From the NCBI GenBank assembly GCA_016179005.1, contig JACOSF010000023.1, forward strand, positions 1 to 28,144: a DNA stretch of 28,144 bases, written 5' to 3'. Position 1 is the stretch's first letter. Each line of letters opens with the position of its first letter. Source of the DNA: Acidobacteriota bacterium (lineage in GTDB: Bacteria > Acidobacteriota > Terriglobia > Acidiferrales > UBA7541). The position numbers were made by a program, and so were the translations under genes. Under the pieces are notes generated by a model. It made no database searches. It was not told the origin of the DNA and saw only the letters and a program-made list of their open reading frames with translations. This document shows, piece after piece, positions 23,657 to 28,144 of this stretch.

Positions 23657-24637
23657 ATGAGGTATCTGTACGTCACCGGGGGAAAACAGAAGCCGCGGCT
23701 CCTGAAGTCGGAAGAAGAATGGAACCTCTACGAACGGGCGCTGATCCTTCGGCTGGACACGCAAGCGAAGACTTCAGAAGTGTGTGTTGATTACGTTTCG
23801 CCGGCGGAGGCGCAACCGGACGACGTTTCCTCCATCCTGTTCAAGGCCGGAACGCTCGAGGGCCGTCGAATGTGGGTGACCACCTCGACCGAGGTACTCA
23901 TCTACGACGTGCCGGGCTTCCAAGCGGCCGGCCGCATCTCGCTGCCGTGCTTCCACGACGTGCATCACGTGGTGCCGACGCCGGAAGGGAACCTGCTGAT
24001 CGCCAACACAGGGCTGGACATGGTGGCGGAAATCACGCCGGACGGCAAGACCCTGCGGGAGTGGGACGTGCTGGGAGAGCCGCTCTGGACGCGCTTCTCC
24101 CGCGAAACCGACTACCGTAAGGTGGCTTCGACCAAGCCGCACAAGTCGCATCCGAATTTTGTTTTCTTCCTTGGGAATGAACCATGGGTGACGCGCTTCA
24201 AGCAGAAGGACGCCCTTTGCCTGACGCAACCCGAGCGGCGCATCGCCATTGAGGTGGAAAAGCCGCACGACGGCGTGAAATTCGGCGAATGGCTCTACTT
24301 TACGACCGTGGACGGGCGGGTGGTCATCGCAAACCAAAGGAGCCTGAGCGTCGAACAGGTGGTGGACCTGAACAAAATCGACGGCGGCGAAGGGCACATC
24401 CTCGGCTGGTGCCGCGGCATCCTCGTGGTGGACGAACGGAGAGTCTGGGTGGGCTTCACGCGCATCCGGCACACGAAGTTCAAGGAAAATGTCCTCTGGG
24501 TCAAACATGCGTTCCACGAAGTGGACCGCCCGACGCACATGACCCTTTACGACCTCGTGGAGAAAAAGGCCCTGACCGAAATCAATCTCGAGGAATGCGG
24601 GGTCAACATCATTTTCGGTATTCTCCCGGCGACATGA
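23657..24637 (+). CDS. Cytosolic beta-propeller-like protein of unknown function
   Basis: 326 residues with no signal peptide. It has repeated propeller-like strands (RRMWVTTSTEVLIYDV, EGNLLIANTGLDMVAEITPDG, EWLYFTTVDGRVVIANQ, RRVWVGFTRI), resembling NHL/SMP-30 or arylsulfotransferase-type folds. Histidines recur at equivalent-looking spots: FHDVHH (99-104), KPHKSHPN (161-167), KPHDGV (202-207) and EGHILGW (245-251). They might line a central channel and bind a metal, but this is inference. ATG 23657 has GGAGG at 23644-23648 upstream; the ATG at 23652 is out of frame and stops at once. It is divergent from the beta-helix gene and convergent with the deacetylase-like gene. No family name can be assigned with certainty. 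Confidence 0.7.
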   Translation: MRYLYVTGGKQKPRLLKSEEEWNLYERALILRLDTQAKTSEVCVDYVSPAEAQPDDVSSILFKAGTLEGRRMWVTTSTEVLIYDVPGFQAAGRISLPCFHDVHHVVPTPEGNLLIANTGLDMVAEITPDGKTLREWDVLGEPLWTRFSRETDYRKVASTKPHKSHPNFVFFLGNEPWVTRFKQKDALCLTQPERRIAIEVEKPHDGVKFGEWLYFTTVDGRVVIANQRSLSVEQVVDLNKIDGGEGHILGWCRGILVVDERRVWVGFTRIRHTKFKENVLWVKHAFHEVDRPTHMTLYDLVEKKALTEINLEECGVNIIFGILPAT

Positions 24638-24671
24638 AGCATGAATTGGTGCCTGCCTGAGGTGCGAAGGT

Positions 24672-24697
24672 GCTGCGAAAGGAGCCGGCGGCGCAGC
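24672..24697. terminator. Weak hairpin between convergent genes
   Basis: GCTGCG (24672-24677) pairs with CGCAGC (24692-24697) around a 14-base GC-rich loop, in the 61-base gap between the propeller-like gene and the convergent deacetylase-like gene. No T-run is seen. It may act as a weak bidirectional terminator. Confidence 0.2.
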
Positions 24698-24698
24698 T

Positions 24699-25898
24699 TC
24701 ATGCCCGCTTCGGCGGCGTAATGAGGCGGAACCGATAGTCGCGGTACTTGCCCGGGTCGCCTTGCTGGTCGTCACAAGCAGCGAGGATAATATTCACCAT
24801 CTCCCGCGCGGTCGTGAAATGCAGGCGGCAGGCCCCATCTACCCGCGCAGCCGCGATGAGTTCCCCCAAAAATCTCTGCATCGGCGGGCCGAACATGGCC
24901 GCTTCATCGCGGGGATCCATTCCGTGACAATGCAATTTGATGAAAATCCAGTCGGGACGGCCCTGAACGCAGACCGCCGCCTGCTTCCACAAGCTCAATC
25001 GGTCGAGGCTCGCAGGGTTCTTGCCGGACAACTCCGCGTTCTCGATGCTGGGCAGCGGCAGTCCATTGCGACGCTCCCGAAAGGTCAGCATCAATGGCCC
25101 CTGCACGATTAGCGGGAAAATCTGCGGCGCATGCCCGCATCGCAAATTGCGACCTTTGCGATGCGGGGCGCGCTGCTGGAGGGGCAGGACACATTCGTAG
25201 AGCGAGTTGATCTTGGCCACCTGGGCGCGGCTGGGCGCGGAAGGCATCGTCAGATCGGCATAGCAGCCGGTTTCCGCCAGGATCTGCATCTCGTCGTCCA
25301 CTCCGCAGAATCTGCCTTGCGCGGAATTTGCCAAAGCCCAGTTGCCGTGCACGAAAGCGTACCGCGGCGGCCCGCTGCCTTGCCATCGCGAAAGACAGCC
25401 GTGCCGGACCAGCGTGTCTCTGTACTCCGAGAGCACATGCCGCGTGTTTTCGGAAGTGTCTGGAGCGGTGATCCCGTGGTGCAGGTGAATCTCCAGCTCG
25501 CCCCAGCCTGCCTGGCAGTGGGCAGCAATGCCCTCGATTAATTCCTGCTGATATTGTTCGGCCGGGTAGAAAAATGTGTGGCGGAAGGGATAGCCATCGC
25601 TGTCGCGGAATTCTGTGAGGGCTTGCGGATACTCCCGGCACCAGCGTTCCAGCCGCCGCTCCTGTTCGTGCAATGGGGCAGCCTGCCCAGGTGCCTCCGG
25701 GAGGATTCCCGGCTCGAAGTGATCCGCGAGCGCAAAGATCAGATCAACTTGACCGCGCCCCGGTCCGCGGCGTGCGAGCCGCTGCAAAACAAAAGAGGGC
25801 AGCCACCGCAGGGTGTGCCACAGCTTTGCGGACTTGCTCATCGGGGCCATAAACTGGAATTGAATTCGCCTTTTCGAAGTTTCAGGAGCTCCGCTCAC
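24699..25898 (-). CDS. Polysaccharide deacetylase-like (beta/alpha)-barrel protein
   Basis: Up to 399 residues, cytosolic by sequence. It is not a textbook NodB protein, but it has the right order of elements: a strand with Asp/His, FALADHFEP (55-63); ELEIHLHHG (134-142), like the second NodB motif with several histidines; YAFVHGNWAL (180-189); GCYADLTMPS (211-220); and WIFIKLHCHGMDP (317-329), with the late His. It might remove N- or O-acetyl groups from EPS precursors, or be a related hydrolase of unknown substrate. The GTG at 25898 overlaps the CapK stop by 17 bases with a weak AGGT site; ATG 25850 is an alternative. It is the last gene of the minus-strand unit. Confidence 0.6.
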   Translation of the reverse strand: MSGAPETSKRRIQFQFMAPMSKSAKLWHTLRWLPSFVLQRLARRGPGRGQVDLIFALADHFEPGILPEAPGQAAPLHEQERRLERWCREYPQALTEFRDSDGYPFRHTFFYPAEQYQQELIEGIAAHCQAGWGELEIHLHHGITAPDTSENTRHVLSEYRDTLVRHGCLSRWQGSGPPRYAFVHGNWALANSAQGRFCGVDDEMQILAETGCYADLTMPSAPSRAQVAKINSLYECVLPLQQRAPHRKGRNLRCGHAPQIFPLIVQGPLMLTFRERRNGLPLPSIENAELSGKNPASLDRLSLWKQAAVCVQGRPDWIFIKLHCHGMDPRDEAAMFGPPMQRFLGELIAAARVDGACRLHFTTAREMVNIILAACDDQQGDPGKYRDYRFRLITPPKRA

Positions 25899-27213
25899 GC
25901 ACTACCTGCACCAGCTTGCCTTGGGGTGTGCGGGGAATCTGCTCCACCCAGGTCCAGCGGAATGGAGTCTCGCCCAAAAAGCTCCGCAGCACGTGCTTCA
26001 GTTCCTCTTCGCGCGCCGCAGAGAAGCCCACGCCCTTCAGAAGAAGCTGCAACCCGCCGTCCTGTTTCAAAATGATCTGGAAATGGTGCACCTCGGAAAA
26101 CTCCTTAAACAGGTGGTTCCAGAAGAGGTTGCCGACCTTTTTTCCACTGGGCAACTCGAGGATCGAGCCGGTCCTGCCGTGCAAATCGCGCAGCGTGCGG
26201 ATGCCGGATTCATCCTGATCCGAGGAATCGGCCGCCGCGAGATCGCCGATTTCATACCGCAGAAACGGCGTGCCACGGCAGATGGTGCTGGAGCAAAGCA
26301 CACGTCCCGGAACGCCCGGGCTTGCGGGTTTGTTCTGGTCATCCACAATCTCCAGGAAGACCCAGGGGCGCATCACGCGCATCAGTTCGCCCTCACGGAA
26401 CTGGCAGGCGATGACGGAAAACTCCCGGCCGCCGTAGCGATTGAGAATGGTCGCGCCAAACGCCTTGCGGAAGATGTCCACCTGCGCGGGATACAGCATT
26501 TCACCGCCGTTCCACGCCGTGCATACACTGCCCAATGGCGGCGACGCTTTCATGGCCAGGGTCTCGCGGGCCACGTGCTCCAGCATGGAAGTAAAGCCGT
26601 ACATGGCCACGGGTTGGTGGCGCCGGATGAGATGCAGAACGCGCTCGGCGGTTGCGCGATCCAGGCTGTAGCCGGCAACCACGTAGTTGCGCGCGAAGCG
26701 GTTCCACTGATCGATGCGGAATGGTATGGACTTGCCGATATCCCGCTCGCCGCCCCAGACGATGACCGTGCCCATCCCCGGCTTCCAGCCCATCTGCGTG
26801 CGTGTGTAAATATTTGAACTCACGCCAGCGCGGATCATCTCCGGATCGTGGAAGAACTGCGTCGGCTCGCCAGTGGAGCCGCCGGTGGCATCGCAGCGGC
26901 CTTTCAACTTGAAGCGCGCCTGCATCTGGCGCGGCTCAAATATGGACTTGAGCATGCTCCGGGTGACCACGGGCAAAGACGCCCAGTTTCGCCAGAGCTC
27001 GTCGGGATCGCGGAGGCGCGCGGCATCACGCCATTCAGGCAAGGCGTCCGCGCGGTTTCCAAAGTACTGAAGCTGCGCCAGAAGACGTTCGGCGAGGACG
27101 CGCCGCTGGCGTTCCGGCGTCAGGGCAGGGAATTCCTCCAGCTCATTCCACGGACGGCTACTGCGAGCCAGGTAGTTACGCCACCAGAGCTTGCTCGCCA
27201 GTCGGGTGATCAT
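25882..27213 (-). CDS. CapK/PaaK-type adenylate-forming enzyme
   Basis: 443 residues of the phenylacetate-CoA ligase/CapK (F390 synthetase-like) family. Adenylation motifs are visible: ATGGSTGEPT (109-118), WNGGEML (234-240), NRYGGREFS (258-266), RYEIGDLA (319-326), GRTGS (346-350) and the late lysine in TPQGKLVQV (429-437). It should activate a carboxylic acid as acyl-AMP and pass it to a thiol or amine. In EPS and capsule loci this fits a non-sugar decoration of the polymer. ATG 27213 overlaps the DUF362 gene by 38 bases and has GGGGA upstream; the frame extends further to 27408, but that part is shadow coding of DUF362. The substrate is unknown. Confidence 0.87.
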   Translation of the reverse strand: MITRLASKLWWRNYLARSSRPWNELEEFPALTPERQRRVLAERLLAQLQYFGNRADALPEWRDAARLRDPDELWRNWASLPVVTRSMLKSIFEPRQMQARFKLKGRCDATGGSTGEPTQFFHDPEMIRAGVSSNIYTRTQMGWKPGMGTVIVWGGERDIGKSIPFRIDQWNRFARNYVVAGYSLDRATAERVLHLIRRHQPVAMYGFTSMLEHVARETLAMKASPPLGSVCTAWNGGEMLYPAQVDIFRKAFGATILNRYGGREFSVIACQFREGELMRVMRPWVFLEIVDDQNKPASPGVPGRVLCSSTICRGTPFLRYEIGDLAAADSSDQDESGIRTLRDLHGRTGSILELPSGKKVGNLFWNHLFKEFSEVHHFQIILKQDGGLQLLLKGVGFSAAREEELKHVLRSFLGETPFRWTWVEQIPRTPQGKLVQVVRERSS

Positions 27214-28144
27214 CCTTGGTCCCCAGTTCGCAATGTCCCTGCCAGCCCCGCGGAGGGCAAAAGGCGCGCGCGTCGAATGGGAAGATCTCGTCTGCGGAGC
27301 GTTCAGCGGAATCCATGCGCACGCGGATCGCCGCGGGGGCGAAGGCCACCAGCGGGTACGGGAAACTCGCGAAGGCCTCGCGCACCAGCGGAATCCTTCG
27401 CGGATCAAGACCCATCAACCGGCAGTGGACCCATTCGGCCGCGGCCGGATTCACGGCGCCAGTCAAGAAACCCGACGGCACCGCCGTCGGCGCCATGGGT
27501 CCATCCCCCTCGCCGCCGATGATGGCGTCGGTGATGCTGATTAGCTTTCGCTGCGGCGCATCTGCGAGCGTGCCATCTGCCCGGCCGTAGACGGCAATCC
27601 GCTGCAGATCCAGGCTGGTGCGCCACACTGTGTCGTTGCCGAACCAGGAGCCTTCCAAATTGTTGTCGCTCCCCAGCAGCACGGCGCCGCGAATCAGAAT
27701 CGCCGCGGCGCGGGCTAGCGCCACCTGGAAGCGGCCGGGGCGCGCCCGGTTTGCGATGTCGAGCAAATCTTCGGCGCGACCTTTCAGCCAGGAACGGCCG
27801 GCATAACAATCACCCCCGCTGCTGCCTCCGCCTTTGCGGTGGTGCGGCAAATATTCTTTATGCCCGTTGATGCCGACAAGGTTCTTCAGGGCGCCGGTGA
27901 CGCAGGCCTTTTTGTGGGTCTTGAGTTTCGGAAGGTTGATGATCGCGTCCGATTCGAGGATTTCGCGGGCAATCAGATATTGGTGCCGCTGCGGGGCATG
28001 GGTGCGGTGCAGAAGGTCGGGGTTGTACATCGTCACGCGGAATTTTTTGGAATCCGCACGCAGCGGTTCGAGCAGGCTTTTTTCTTTCAAATCGAAGAGG
28101 ACGTACTGCTCCATGCTGCGGCACTCTTCGATTTTGCTCCGCCC
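27176..28144 (-). CDS. DUF362 domain protein (5' end beyond window)
   Basis: The frame remains open to the right edge (ten more codons before the first Met at 28114), so the N-terminus is probably missing. Counting from that Met, the DUF362 signature is clear: SDAIINLPKLKTHKKACVTG (55-74), then GALKNLVGINGHKEYLPHH and a GGGSSGGDCY stretch. Further on come ITDAIIGGEGDGPM and the C-terminal GAVNPAAAEWVHCRLMG. DUF362 proteins are widespread and often occur beside polysaccharide genes; their biochemical role is not established, though some are fused to ferredoxin-like domains (not seen here). It is the first visible gene of the coupled unit with CapK and the deacetylase-like protein. Confidence 0.85.
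   Translation of the reverse strand, partial: GRSKIEECRSMEQYVLFDLKEKSLLEPLRADSKKFRVTMYNPDLLHRTHAPQRHQYLIAREILESDAIINLPKLKTHKKACVTGALKNLVGINGHKEYLPHHRKGGGSSGGDCYAGRSWLKGRAEDLLDIANRARPGRFQVALARAAAILIRGAVLLGSDNNLEGSWFGNDTVWRTSLDLQRIAVYGRADGTLADAPQRKLISITDAIIGGEGDGPMAPTAVPSGFLTGAVNPAAAEWVHCRLMGLDPRRIPLVREAFASFPYPLVAFAPAAIRVRMDSAERSADEIFPFDARAFCPPRGWQGHCELGTKDDHPTGEQALVA

Noticed and set aside
27214..27408. 65-residue N-terminal extension of the CapK-type enzyme
   Set aside because: Arg/Pro/Ser-rich shadow of the overlapping DUF362 gene; the family start fits the Met at 27213.

Overview
The window is a GC-rich (roughly 60% by eye) stretch of a bacterial chromosome. It carries a large exopolysaccharide (EPS) biosynthesis and export locus of the exosortase-associated (XrtA/PEP-CTERM/EPS) type. 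The gene set is an exosortase, a GAF-less and receiver-less AAA+ regulator, a short SLBB export protein, an outer-membrane barrel-like protein, a Wzz-like protein, an ExeA-like ATPase, a separate BY-kinase, a TIGR03013-type sugar transferase, Wzy, Wzx, several glycosyltransferases, AsnB and a heparinase-like protein. Together with the base composition and protein style, this suggests an Acidobacteriota (Terriglobia-like) member. That is an inference, since no rRNA or other marker gene is present. No tRNA, rRNA, CRISPR array or insertion sequence was seen.

Layout. (1) 1-923, minus strand: exosortase, followed by the first codons of a gene cut by the window edge that is probably EpsI-like. (2) 924-1431: a divergent, AT-richer control region with sigma-54-like promoters pointing both ways and palindromes or repeats at enhancer-like distances. 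(3) 1432-9444, plus strand: regulator, export apparatus, chain-length/kinase module and initiating sugar transferase, tightly packed. (4) 9441-17313: GT2 glycosyltransferase, Wzy-like polymerase, a 29-codon remnant of an asparagine synthetase gene, a double GT4 fusion, another glycosyltransferase and a Wzx flippase. (5) 17356-21596: heparinase II/III-family protein and AsnB amidotransferase. (6) 21623-24637: a divergent pair, with a secreted beta-helix protein on minus and a cytosolic beta-propeller-like protein on plus; the latter has a structured leader. (7) 24699-28144, minus strand: an overlapping three-gene unit of DUF362 protein (5' end outside the window), CapK/PaaK-type adenylate-forming enzyme and deacetylase-like protein.

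How the genes could work together. The sugar transferase loads the first sugar-phosphate onto undecaprenyl phosphate. GT2, GT4 and related transferases extend the repeat unit, Wzx flips it and Wzy polymerises it. The Wzz-like protein with its BY-kinase and ATPase controls length and export, and the SLBB protein and barrel carry the chain across the periplasm and outer membrane. AsnB plus the heparinase-like protein hint at an amidated uronic-acid polymer. The CapK/DUF362/deacetylase-like unit may add or remove non-sugar groups. Exosortase would sort PEP-CTERM-type proteins, but no such substrate is seen here.

The observations I consider most worth checking are the asnB remnant at 12040-12129, the regulator that has lost its GAFTGA loop although its own promoter looks sigma-54-type, the pseudoknot-like leader at 23554-23648, and the right-hand three-gene unit.
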